IMG/VR virus record: IMGVR_UViG_3300037672_001248
Coordinates: 1 to 32,758 of that record
Direction: 5' to 3' (one strand)
Source: a virus
Length of the DNA: 32,758 nt
Shown here: piece by piece, positions 22,860 through 28,850 of the stretch
How positions within the stretch are numbered: position 1 is the stretch's first letter
Layout: the number at the start of each line of letters is the position of its first letter
The notes under the pieces: model-generated
What the model saw: only the letters and a program-made list of their open reading frames with translations
The model's database searches: none
Told to the model about the DNA's origin: nothing
Position numbers and translations under genes: made by a program

Positions 22860-24014
22860 ATGCAACAGTTACTACAAGCCAATATCACAACCTACGCTAC
22901 TCAAAAAAATCAACACTATAGTCAAGCTACATCACATGTAGTAGGAATTGCAGAGAGGTGGGCTAGCACAATCGCAAGTTTGCCATCTTTTTATCAATCT
23001 CTTGTTGAACAAACTCTTGCAAGTGCTATTGCAGGTTTTAAATCACGTCATCCAGACGCAAAAGGGCTTGATGATTTTCCTCTAGCGAAAGCAGCAGAGT
23101 TGTATATGAATCTTTGTTCTATAGACACAACATTACAAAGAGAACTTGATGTTTTTTGGGTTTTAAGGATCTTAAGCCAATTCTGTGCTACGATGGTGAT
23201 GCCGATCAATGCCTACCAAGATCCAAAAACAAAAAAATGGTGCATATGGGATGGACAACATACCATGATGGTCATGTGGTTAATTGCTACCGAAATATAC
23301 AAACAAAATCCTAAAAACGTTATTGTTCCTGCTTGTTTGTATGACATTTCACAAAGAGCACAAATTAGACAAAACTTTACCACTCTTAATAGTCCAGCAG
23401 GTAAGATGACGCTAGATGCGATTGATCATTGGCAACAGAGTCTTTTTGGTGTGCGGATTGACGGTTCTACTGATCCAGCGTGGTTGAATGTAGATGCAAA
23501 GCAAAAAGTTATAGAATCAAGAGGTCTTTTTGTAACCGCAAAAAAGTTTGGTGACACCGGAGAAAATGGTGCAATATCTCGTCTACAAGAAATTAACAGT
23601 CTTACAATTAATGCAGTAGACAATCTAATGGCATATCTTAGCCAAGTTGGTGCAGATGAGCGTCCAGTATACGAAAAGGAAATGATGACAATGGGTCAGT
23701 TTTTCAAAAGATGTGCGCAGGATAATATACAGGTTGACACTAGTTATATACAAGATATAGCAGACGTTATCTTAAACCATTGGGGTGCTGACTTTAGACC
23801 AGAGAGTAATTTTTGGACTGATGTAAGAGATTCTTACAACAATTGGTATAATCATACCAATTTAGGCAGTATGAGCATGCCCAGATATAAAAAAGAATGG
23901 GTGCACGGAGGGCCTTTTTTGATTGCACAACTGCGAAAGGATTGCCCGCATTTGCATATACCAGGCTCAGGCAGTAACAGTGAATTCCAACCACTTGCTG
24001 CAGATTTACGGTAA
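22860..24014 (+). CDS. ParB/sulfiredoxin-like fold protein with DGQHT motif
   Basis: A 384-aa protein. Residues about 112-140 read 'MVMPINAYQDPKTKKWCIWD' followed by GQHT (131-135 is DGQHT), the pattern of ParB N-terminal and DGQHR-type domains where 'v.DGqHRl.A' forms the nucleotide/phosphate site. Here Arg of DGQHR is Thr. The first 110 residues are helical and the last 240 contain 'QNFTTLNSPAGKMT' and many aromatic residues, unlike partition ParB. It is transcribed from a consensus promoter and overlaps an HNH endonuclease gene by one base (TAATG), suggesting a joint DNA-targeting task. Function is otherwise unknown. Confidence 0.6.
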   Translation: MQQLLQANITTYATQKNQHYSQATSHVVGIAERWASTIASLPSFYQSLVEQTLASAIAGFKSRHPDAKGLDDFPLAKAAELYMNLCSIDTTLQRELDVFWVLRILSQFCATMVMPINAYQDPKTKKWCIWDGQHTMMVMWLIATEIYKQNPKNVIVPACLYDISQRAQIRQNFTTLNSPAGKMTLDAIDHWQQSLFGVRIDGSTDPAWLNVDAKQKVIESRGLFVTAKKFGDTGENGAISRLQEINSLTINAVDNLMAYLSQVGADERPVYEKEMMTMGQFFKRCAQDNIQVDTSYIQDIADVILNHWGADFRPESNFWTDVRDSYNNWYNHTNLGSMSMPRYKKEWVHGGPFLIAQLRKDCPHLHIPGSGSNSEFQPLAADLR

Positions 24015-24505
24015 TGAGATCGGGGCAAAATGATAGGATGAAATCTCTATCGACGTTAGAAAAACATTTTGGCCGGATCTGCATGCTAGAGGACTGTGAC
24101 CTTCCTGTATCACATATGGAAGGTCCTGGGTCAAATGTGCTTTGTCGTGAACACCAATTACAACAGAGAGAATATGGTGGGTTAGGTCGGATTGACAGAC
24201 CTTGGACATTCTACAGGAAATGGCACTGTGATCAGTGCGGCTATGCACCTTTAGAAGATCCTAGACTTGCTAATGTCACTGATGAAACAGTGTTACGCAG
24301 AATCGCAAGGACTTTAATCCACGCAGATCACCACCATACTCGCAGAGCTGACGGAGGCGGTGATACGGAAGAAAATATCAAGAGCCTTTGTTATGTCTGC
24401 CATGCAAAGAAAACAATTGTAAACGAGGATTATAAGAAAAATAAAGGACAAGTATGGAAACAAGAACTGCCTAACATGAATTTACTATCACTTAAGTCTA
24501 ATTAG
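24014..24505 (+). CDS. HNH endonuclease with two zinc-binding segments
   Basis: A 163-aa protein. The nuclease core is 'LIHADHHHTRRADGGGDTEE' (101-120) followed by Asn121 and 'SLCYVCHAKKT' (125-134): His-Asn-His with a CxxC pair. Zinc ligands Cys72/Cys75 ('HCDQCG') and Cys126/Cys129 likely form the structural site. A separate N-terminal finger 'CMLEDC...CREH' (23-47) could read DNA. HNH enzymes nick or cut DNA, and free-standing ones in phages are often homing endonucleases. Start coupled to the preceding gene (TAATG); a second Met at codon 9 is also possible. Target unknown. Confidence 0.82.
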   Translation: MRSGQNDRMKSLSTLEKHFGRICMLEDCDLPVSHMEGPGSNVLCREHQLQQREYGGLGRIDRPWTFYRKWHCDQCGYAPLEDPRLANVTDETVLRRIARTLIHADHHHTRRADGGGDTEENIKSLCYVCHAKKTIVNEDYKKNKGQVWKQELPNMNLLSLKSN

Positions 24506-24517
24506 ATAAATATTTGC

Positions 24518-25072
24518 ATGGCAACTTTACAATCACCATTTATTCCAGCGCAACCATCCAAACCAAGTTATCCAAATGGAATTGCCCACAGCACTCCTAA
24601 GGCTGATCGTGCGGCTGCAAAAACAGCTTGGGTGGCTTGGGTCAAAGCCTATAAAGACTATACCTATAGATCTACTGGGAGCGATCCTGGTAAATTTGAT
24701 CATACTGGTTTTACTTTCAGTGATGAAGGCGGTGGTGGTGCACAGACATTCAATATTGCAGTTACAAGTCCCGAAGGTGGACATTACGTCCTTAGTGGGA
24801 CTGATCGTAATGGATCAGTCAGTGGCAATAATCAACCTGTAAACTTAAATGTAGGTGACACCGTGAACTTTAACGTAAATGTTGGTAGCATTCATCCTTT
24901 CTATATAAAGACTGTGGCTACGACCACTCCTGGCAACGAAGTAACTACTCCGACAGCCACTAATCAAGGTGCATACAACGGCACCGTCAGTTGGACCCCT
25001 AACACTGCTGGCACATATTACTACATCTGTGGCAATCATGGTTCCATGCAAGGACAAATAATAGTTTCTTAA
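24518..25072 (+). CDS. Cupredoxin-like domain protein, probably virion-associated
   Basis: A 184-aa protein. The N-terminal 65 residues 'FIPAQPSKPSYPNGIAHSTP' with an AWVAWVKAYKDY helix are followed by a beta-sandwich. Near the end come 'VGSIHPFYIKT' (His126) and 'GTYYYICGNHGSMQGQIIV' (Cys171, His174, Met177), the His/Cys/His/Met set of type-1 copper sites. Such YYxC-x2-H-x2-M domains are common in structural proteins of marine phages. No signal peptide. A GATAAATAT late-type box lies 6 nt before the ATG with no SD, so late and possibly leaderless expression is conceivable. Confidence 0.7.
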   Translation: MATLQSPFIPAQPSKPSYPNGIAHSTPKADRAAAKTAWVAWVKAYKDYTYRSTGSDPGKFDHTGFTFSDEGGGGAQTFNIAVTSPEGGHYVLSGTDRNGSVSGNNQPVNLNVGDTVNFNVNVGSIHPFYIKTVATTTPGNEVTTPTATNQGAYNGTVSWTPNTAGTYYYICGNHGSMQGQIIVS

Positions 25073-25084
25073 TCTAAAGGTAAA

Positions 25085-25369
25085 ATGAGTTTATCATCTG
25101 TGATCCGTGAGGTTAACTCCTTCCGTCGTGGCCCAAAGATTGATCCACGGCATGTGACTATGAGAGACGCTATTCAATTATTCGAACATATTGATTTTCA
25201 ATTGAGTCCTGAATGGTTACACCAAGACGGAGTACGGCCTTATTATCGTGCGATGAAACGAGAACAACAGTTAAAGTCAGCAGCACAGGCCCTTGTAACT
25301 AGGGGATATCGTGCACCAAAACTTTCCAACATGGCAGTCAGTGAGAAATTTCCTAAAACAGTTTCCTAA
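25085..25369 (+). CDS. Hypothetical protein (94 aa)
   Basis: It starts MSLSSVIREVNSFRRGPKID and is helical and basic, with 'LFEHIDFQLSPEWLHQDGVR' and 'YYRAMKREQQLKSAAQALVT'. SD TAAAGGTAAA precedes the ATG. It overlaps the next ORF by about 59 nt in another frame, or about 29 nt if that gene uses the GTG at 25341. No family recognised. Confidence 0.6.
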   Translation: MSLSSVIREVNSFRRGPKIDPRHVTMRDAIQLFEHIDFQLSPEWLHQDGVRPYYRAMKREQQLKSAAQALVTRGYRAPKLSNMAVSEKFPKTVS

Positions 25370-25649
25370 ACAGTATCACGAACATCTAGAAGGATACCAG
25401 TGGCTACTACAGTTTGGGGACGACTATAGACTAAGTATAATCAATCACAAAGGTAGCCGTGGTTATCCAAACTTATATGAAATTGGTATATTTTCAGACT
25501 GTGATACTATGGCAGCATTACCTGGTATTACAGTGAAAGATGATCAAGTAAAAGGAAACTTGACATCTAATCAAATTGATGTTATAATTATTAAGATGAT
25601 ATCTGTTACTGGCAATATGCCAGTAAGCGTTTTCCCACCTAACCATTGA
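25311..25649 (+). CDS. Hypothetical protein (up to 112 aa, start uncertain)
   Basis: The conserved-looking part is 'VRNFLKQFPKQYHEHLEGYQ' with 'WLLQFGDDYRLSIINHKGSR' and 'YPNLYEIGIFSD', a compact alpha/beta protein ending in a Pro-rich tail. An in-frame GTG at 25341 immediately precedes RNFLKQF and may be the true start; neither start has a good SD. No family assigned. Confidence 0.55.
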   Translation: MHQNFPTWQSVRNFLKQFPKQYHEHLEGYQWLLQFGDDYRLSIINHKGSRGYPNLYEIGIFSDCDTMAALPGITVKDDQVKGNLTSNQIDVIIIKMISVTGNMPVSVFPPNH

Positions 25650-25662
25650 CTGAGATTAACTA

Positions 25663-25746
25663 ATGATAATATCTGACATGTTATTCCTTGTTGTCGTAGC
25701 TCTTCTAATGACTATTTTATTTTCTGGAAATCCTCCAAAAGGTTAG
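25663..25746 (+). CDS. Tiny membrane peptide (27 aa)
   Basis: ATG 25663, TAG 25744-25746. 'MIISDMLFLVVVALLMTILF' plus SGNPPKG is one hydrophobic helix with a short polar tail. It lies between the previous gene and another small hydrophobic ORF starting 1 nt after its stop. Phage membrane peptides of this size exist, but coding cannot be proven from sequence alone. Confidence 0.35.
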   Translation: MIISDMLFLVVVALLMTILFSGNPPKG

Positions 25747-25747
25747 A

Positions 25748-25906
25748 ATGCAATACTTGATGTTTTTCGCTACACTTTGGTTTTATGTAGCTGCCGGTGG
25801 TTTAAGCGGCATGGCCTCAATAGTAAGTAATGATTTAGCGTGGCTTGTTGGTTTATACTATATAGGAGTGGAGCAATTTTTAGTATCACCGGCACATGCT
25901 GGATAA
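25748..25906 (+). CDS. Small hydrophobic protein (52 aa)
   Basis: ATG 25748, TAA 25904-25906. 'MQYLMFFATLWFYVAAGGLS' and 'LAWLVGLYYIGVEQFL' give two membrane helices. The stop is embedded in GATAAATAC just before the tRNA. Adjacent spacing of 1 nt to the peptide before it suggests coupling. Function unknown. Confidence 0.45.
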   Translation: MQYLMFFATLWFYVAAGGLSGMASIVSNDLAWLVGLYYIGVEQFLVSPAHAG

Positions 25907-25912
25907 ATACGT

Positions 25913-25989
25913 GGACCTCTAGCTCAATAGGTTAGAGCAAACGACTCATAATCGTTAGGTTCTCGGTTCAAGTCCGAGGGGGTCCACCA
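25913..25989 (+). tRNA. tRNA with CAU anticodon (probably Ile2, otherwise Met)
   Basis: Acceptor GGACCTC (25913-25919) pairs with GGGGTCC, discriminator A and encoded CCA at 25987-25989. Anticodon stem ACGA/TCGT with loop CTCATAA; CAT at 25947-25949. T-arm CTCGG-TTCAAGT-CCGAG. The anticodon arm CGACTCATAATCG and the D-arm match bacterial tRNA-Ile2, whose C34 becomes lysidine to read AUA, better than elongator Met. Lysidine would be added by host TilS (inference). Confidence 0.9.
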
Positions 25990-26003
25990 CGAAAGGAAAT
26001 AGT

Positions 26004-26213
26004 GTGACAAACGATCAATATAATCAAATCAATCAGAAAGTATCAACAATGAGTCATTATTTAGAAACTTACAGTGACATATTACAAGAACAAGTAAATG
26101 AATTAGCAAAATTTGCTAATAATCTTGATAAAGTAAGCAAACAACTGCAAGAAGTATGCAATATGCTTCATGGACGGTACACAGTCAAAGATGACATTGC
26201 AGCGACTAAATAA
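26004..26213 (+). CDS. Small coiled-coil protein (69 aa)
   Basis: It starts at GTG (26004) with SD GAAAGGAAATA, 14 nt after the tRNA. 'YLETYSDILQEQVNELAKFA' and 'NNLDKVSKQLQEVCNML' show heptad hydrophobic spacing over about 45 residues, so a helical hairpin or dimer is likely. No family recognised. The stop lies beside an AATAAATAC box that precedes the next gene. Confidence 0.6.
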   Translation: MTNDQYNQINQKVSTMSHYLETYSDILQEQVNELAKFANNLDKVSKQLQEVCNMLHGRYTVKDDIAATK

Positions 26214-26239
26214 ATACTCAGACACACAAGGAGACACAG

Positions 26240-26611
26240 ATGAAAAAATTATTCCTTTCTGCCTTAATCTTGGCAGCAACTACTACTTCTATAAACGCAA
26301 TAGAATGGACTAATCAAGAAAAACAAACTTTTGTTGGGACCTGTGTAAATCGCAGCATGTCACAACAACAAATACGTAATACTTGGCCTGCACATCTAAT
26401 TGGCCAAGTTTGTGATTGCATCCGCCAAACATTAGAACCTTTTAGTCCATTTGAACAATTCAATTCCGTGTTTACAGATAATACTACACGGCAACGTGGA
26501 CAGCAGAGCATGTACGTGGTTGCGACAGCTTGTGTAGGCATAGTAAGGCAACAACAAGCACAACAACAAACACAACCTGGGCTCAATGGATGGGAAGGAT
26601 TTATGGAATAA
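26240..26611 (+). CDS. Periplasmic hypothetical protein with four cysteines (123 aa)
   Basis: 'MKKLFLSALILAATTTSINA' is a clear Sec signal peptide, cleaved after residue 20. The mature part has 'FVGTCVNRSMSQQQIRN', 'IGQVCDCIRQTLEPFSPF' and 'VVATACVGIVRQQQAQQQTQ'; four cysteines could form two disulphides, and the pattern of helices separated by CxC resembles small periplasmic host proteins. SD AAGGAGA. A late-type AATAAATA box lies about 24 nt upstream. Function unknown; it may act at the host envelope. Confidence 0.68.
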   Translation: MKKLFLSALILAATTTSINAIEWTNQEKQTFVGTCVNRSMSQQQIRNTWPAHLIGQVCDCIRQTLEPFSPFEQFNSVFTDNTTRQRGQQSMYVVATACVGIVRQQQAQQQTQPGLNGWEGFME

Positions 26612-26637
26612 ATACTTAAAACACGAAAGGAGACTAT

Positions 26638-26886
26638 ATGAGCGACCAACCAGAATACGAACTGGATGATGATACCCGAATATTGGTAGTAAGCCTATTG
26701 GAGATTGCGATAATGGCTTCGAACGTGCAACTTGATCCTAAGCACCAAGAGAGTATTGTAAATATTGCTACAGTGGTTGGTGCTAGGTTTGGTATAGATA
26801 TTGATTTTACACAAATTGTTACTAATGTAGATGATATCAATGATGGCGATTGGCCATTTTCAATTTCAGTATCAGGAATTGAATAG
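26638..26886 (+). CDS. Hypothetical acidic protein (82 aa)
   Basis: It starts MSDQPEYELDDDTRILVVSL with a helix 'LLEIAIMASNVQLDPKHQES' and a short C-terminal strand. SD AAAGGAGA; an AATAAATA box lies about 24 nt before the ATG, as for the previous gene. The stop TAG is part of the repeated TAGGCCCCGCTGTTA motif. No family recognised. Confidence 0.6.
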   Translation: MSDQPEYELDDDTRILVVSLLEIAIMASNVQLDPKHQESIVNIATVVGARFGIDIDFTQIVTNVDDINDGDWPFSISVSGIE

Positions 26887-26898
26887 GCCCCGCTGTTA
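26884..26898 (+). repeat. GGCCCCGCTG intergenic motif, copy 1
   Basis: TAGGCCCCGCTGTTA, including the stop codon of the preceding gene. Identical to the copy at 27882-27896. The GC-rich core stands out in AT-rich surroundings. Confidence 0.6.
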
Positions 26899-26921
26899 GC
26901 ATCACATATATAAAGGACATA

Positions 26922-27176
26922 ATGCAACTTTACATTGTATATTGCAGCAATGACAATTATAAACCGCCGACATTTCATGCGACAAAAGACCAGGCCATGA
27001 AAAATTATATGTATCTAGCAAGACTAATGGGGGATCGCCATGCTGTAAAAGTAGGCACTCTAGAAGTTACAGATTTACCAGAAGACGAGGTGTTTGAGTA
27101 CACCGAAACCCATTTTATTAAAAGAACACACAGGACTAATTCAGTTGATGAAGAACTCCAAATTCATGAAATCTAA
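26922..27176 (+). CDS. Hypothetical protein (84 aa)
   Basis: It starts MQLYIVYCSNDNYKPPTFHA, then 'TKDQAMKNYMYLARLMGDRH' and 'VKVGTLEVTDLPEDEVFEYT'. The arrangement strand-helix-strand resembles small ferredoxin-like folds, but no family is recognised. SD AAAGGACATA. It overlaps the next tiny membrane ORF by 11 nt. Confidence 0.62.
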   Translation: MQLYIVYCSNDNYKPPTFHATKDQAMKNYMYLARLMGDRHAVKVGTLEVTDLPEDEVFEYTETHFIKRTHRTNSVDEELQIHEI

Positions 27177-27282
27177 CTCAATGATTGTAAATGATGCTGT
27201 TCGAATCCTCACTACCTTATACTTCACTTACTGGATTATGCCATACATTGAATACATGTTTGGCATGGTAGAATATGCTTAG
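27166..27282 (+). CDS. Tiny membrane protein (38 aa)
   Basis: I prefer the ATG at 27166 over one at 27094, which would overlap the upstream gene by 83 nt. 'MKSNSMIVNDAVRILTTLYF' plus 'TYWIMPYIEYMFGMV' is one aromatic-rich membrane helix. Tight spacing upstream of purN. Coding status moderate. Confidence 0.4.
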   Translation: MKSNSMIVNDAVRILTTLYFTYWIMPYIEYMFGMVEYA

Positions 27283-27296
27283 TAATAATTTAACAA

Positions 27297-27863
27297 GTGA
27301 ATTTTGCTATCTTAGCCAGTGGTGAAGGAACCACAGTAGAACATTTATTAAAGCAAAATTTAAAGAATGTGTATTGGTGCGGCGTCATCACAGATAATCC
27401 TCACAGTGGAGTTCAGCAACGTTGTCAATGCAACGTGATTGAAAAAGCAGAGAAAGAGTCAAAAAATTCACATGAGGCTAGGATTATCACTTGTTTACGC
27501 GATTGGAAAGTAGACATCATTATACTTGCAGGATACATGCGAATATTGAGTCCTTTTATCTTAAATCAATATCCTGCTATAAATGTTCACCCCTCCCTAT
27601 TACCTAAACACAAAGGCCGACATGCAGTAAGAGACACTCTTTCCAGTGGTGACAAAAATTCCGGTTGTACAATCCATTGGGTAGATCAAGGCATAGATAC
27701 AGGAAGCATTATTGCCCAGCATCTAGTTCCTATACAATCAAATGACACTGAATCTACATTGCGACAACGTATCCACAAGTATGAACTAATACTGTACCCT
27801 AAAATAGTAGAAAAAATCGCTAACAAAACATTATCGGTTGACAATCTTTCTAAATTATTATAA
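27297..27863 (+). CDS. purN: Phosphoribosylglycinamide formyltransferase (GART)
   Basis: A 188-aa enzyme transferring formyl from 10-formyl-THF to GAR in purine synthesis. It starts at GTG (27297). 'MNFAILASGEGTTVEHLL' is the phosphate loop (GSGTN in most members, here GEGTT). 'VDIIILAGYMRILSPFIL' leads into 'INVHPSLLPKHKGRHAVRD' with catalytic Asn96 and His98. 'SGCTIHWVDQGIDTGSIIAQ' carries His127 and Asp134. Near full length (about 190-210 in bacteria). With the GMP synthase it suggests phage control of guanine nucleotide supply. Confidence 0.93.
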   Translation: MNFAILASGEGTTVEHLLKQNLKNVYWCGVITDNPHSGVQQRCQCNVIEKAEKESKNSHEARIITCLRDWKVDIIILAGYMRILSPFILNQYPAINVHPSLLPKHKGRHAVRDTLSSGDKNSGCTIHWVDQGIDTGSIIAQHLVPIQSNDTESTLRQRIHKYELILYPKIVEKIANKTLSVDNLSKLL

Positions 27864-27881
27864 TATAGATAACAAAGGCAG

Positions 27882-27896
27882 TAGGCCCCGCTGTTA
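27882..27896 (+). repeat. GGCCCCGCTG intergenic motif, copy 2
   Basis: TAGGCCCCGCTGTTA, directly followed by the hairpin AAGGCC-ATGGGA-GGCCTT. Confidence 0.6.
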
Positions 27897-27917
27897 AGGC
27901 CATGGGAGGCCTTTATA
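27896..27917 (+). terminator. Terminator-like hairpin after purN
   Basis: AAGGCC (27896-27901), loop ATGGGA, GGCCTT (27908-27913), then TTATAT. Six-pair GC-rich stem with a short U-rich tail. Position after purN fits a weak intrinsic terminator, though the U-run is short. Confidence 0.45.
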
Positions 27918-27922
27918 TCCAA

Positions 27923-27937
27923 TTGGCCCCGCTGCTA
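27923..27937 (+). repeat. GGCCCCGCTG intergenic motif, copy 3
   Basis: TTGGCCCCGCTGCTA; two differences from the other copies (positions 2 and 13). It lies 34 nt upstream of the next ATG, as copy 1 lies 24 nt upstream of its own downstream gene. Confidence 0.55.
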
Positions 27938-27970
27938 GTCATACATTAAACCTCCTATTAGAGAATTTAA

Positions 27971-28228
27971 ATGAATCTACTTACCTGGCAAGACCTTGAA
28001 TTGAGTCCTGTGGTGACAAAATATACTCTGAAGAGTGGTAAAATCCTATATAGGCCAAGGAATAAAACAGCAATAAAATTACTGTACAAAATTGACGACA
28101 TCCTAGCCGGGTTTGTCGAAAACCAAATTACCAGTAAATTCACTGTAGTAGATTGCGATGATATGGTCATTAAATATAGCAAAAAGAGTAAACAATTTTG
28201 GAACACGCAAGGTCAACATGCAGAATGA
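27971..28228 (+). CDS. Hypothetical basic protein (85 aa)
   Basis: It starts MNLLTWQDLELSPVVTKYTL and contains 'SGKILYRPRNKTAIKLLYKI' and 'VDCDDMVIKYSKKSKQFWNT'. A strand-rich basic protein of unknown family. No canonical SD (TTAGAGAATTTAA). It overlaps the next ORF by 11 nt. Confidence 0.55.
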   Translation: MNLLTWQDLELSPVVTKYTLKSGKILYRPRNKTAIKLLYKIDDILAGFVENQITSKFTVVDCDDMVIKYSKKSKQFWNTQGQHAE

Positions 28229-28328
28229 ATTTGTTGATGTAGCACTTCGTTGGGGTATTCTTTTAGAACTAATTAGTTTGGTTGTTAATCAAACGTCCTA
28301 TGTCATGCTTGTTGTTAGCTTCATGTAA
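28218..28328 (+). CDS. Tiny hydrophobic protein (36 aa)
   Basis: ATG 28218, TAA 28326-28328. 'MQNEFVDVALRWGILLELIS' plus 'LVVNQTSYVMLVVSFM' is one hydrophobic helix. It overlaps the previous gene by 11 nt and ends the rightward block. Coding cannot be confirmed from sequence alone. Confidence 0.35.
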   Translation: MQNEFVDVALRWGILLELISLVVNQTSYVMLVVSFM

Positions 28329-28421
28329 CTGTCTAAGACAATAGATTTTGCAGATAGATAAAGCTTCCAGTATAAAAATAATAAAATTCTCACATAGAAA
28401 TAGGCAATAAATAAAAAAACA

Positions 28422-28445
28422 TGCCTGGTAAAATCGTGCCAGGCA
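28422..28445 (-). terminator. Hairpin with U-run only on the minus strand
   Basis: TGCCTGG (28422-28428) pairs with CCAGGCA (28439-28445) around a 10-nt loop. Read leftward it is followed by ATGTTTTTTTATT, a standard terminator layout; read rightward there is no U-run. No leftward gene is visible to its right, so it would stop antisense transcription or be part of another structure. Confidence 0.45.
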
Positions 28446-28526
28446 CCTGCTAACAGATATACCCCCGCAAAAAAATCCTACCCTTAAAAGAATTGCCCTA
28501 GTAGATTGCCACACAGATAAAAATCC

Positions 28527-28664
28527 CTAATGATATCAATGACTTACATCAGACCTCTAGATGCCGATTTTGCAAGAGATTTTTCCTAATGATATCAATG
28601 ACTTACATCAGACCTCTAGATGCCGATTTTGCAAGAGATTTTTCCTAATGATATCAATGACTTA
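28527..28664. repeat. 59-bp tandem repeat (two full copies plus a 20-bp third)
   Basis: Units start at 28527, 28586 and 28645. Each begins CTAATGATATCAATGACTTA; the first two are identical over 59 bp and include TTTTGCAAGAGATTTTTC at the end. A fourth variant, CTAATGATATCAGTGAGTTA, lies at 28727-28746. The evenly spaced AT-rich iteron-like core suggests a protein-binding array: operator cluster or replication origin. Confidence 0.8.
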
Positions 28665-28698
28665 GATATGTGATGAAACATCCACCAGTGATCAAAAA

Positions 28699-28788
28699 AA
28701 ACTCCGTCCAGGCCGAGGGAAGATCTCTAATGATATCAGTGAGTTAGGTCTAACCTATTGATATTACTGCGTATCATTTTGGTAGACA
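28699..28788. promoter_or_regulatory. Operator-like control block A (duplicated at about 32154-32244)
   Basis: It begins with ACTCCGTCCAGGCCGAGG, then the fourth TATCARTGASTTA element (28732-28744) within an imperfect inverted repeat TATCA...GTTAGgtCTAAC...TGATA, then CATTTTGGT just before the -35. The same order of elements recurs before the promoter at 32239. It probably binds a regulator of the adjacent promoter. Confidence 0.55.
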
Positions 28789-28811
28789 TCTCGACACAGA
28801 TTCGCTATACT
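28783..28811 (+). promoter_or_regulatory. Sigma70-type promoter TAGACA-N17-TATACT
   Basis: TAGACA 28783-28788, TATACT 28806-28811, spacer 17, followed by ATAAGAACAGTG like the other right-hand promoters. Drives the glycine-zipper gene. Its leader lacks the GNNCA hairpin and instead has AATAAATAC and AAGGAG. Confidence 0.75.
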
Positions 28812-28850
28812 ATAAGAACAGTGGCAATAAATACACGATAAGGAGATCCT

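Larger units (their letters stand above)
28329..28850. other. Non-coding control region
   Basis: About 520 bp without a credible gene. It holds, in order: an A-rich stretch, a strong hairpin (28422-28445), a 59-bp tandem repeat (28527-28664), a block (about 28699-28788) duplicated at about 32154-32244, and a promoter (28783-28811). Base composition changes from AT-rich to more balanced after this region. Confidence 0.7.

Noticed and set aside
22838-22920. Upstream ORF (27 codons) overlapping the ParB-like start
   Set aside because: It has no SD of its own, and the GGAG after its ATG fits the main start at 22860. It could matter for regulation, but nothing supports translation.
27187-27222. 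tRNA-like T-arm sequence GTTCGAATCC
   Set aside because: No acceptor or anticodon stem can be formed with flanking sequence, and it lies inside a small ORF.
28269-28514. An 81-aa minus-strand ORF in the control region
   Set aside because: It spans the terminator-like hairpin, is Cys- and Phe-rich with no motif, has no SD, and stands alone on that strand.
28527-28664. Possible CRISPR array
   Set aside because: The 59-bp units are identical throughout, with no variable spacers, and there are only two full copies. It is a tandem repeat, not repeat-spacer.
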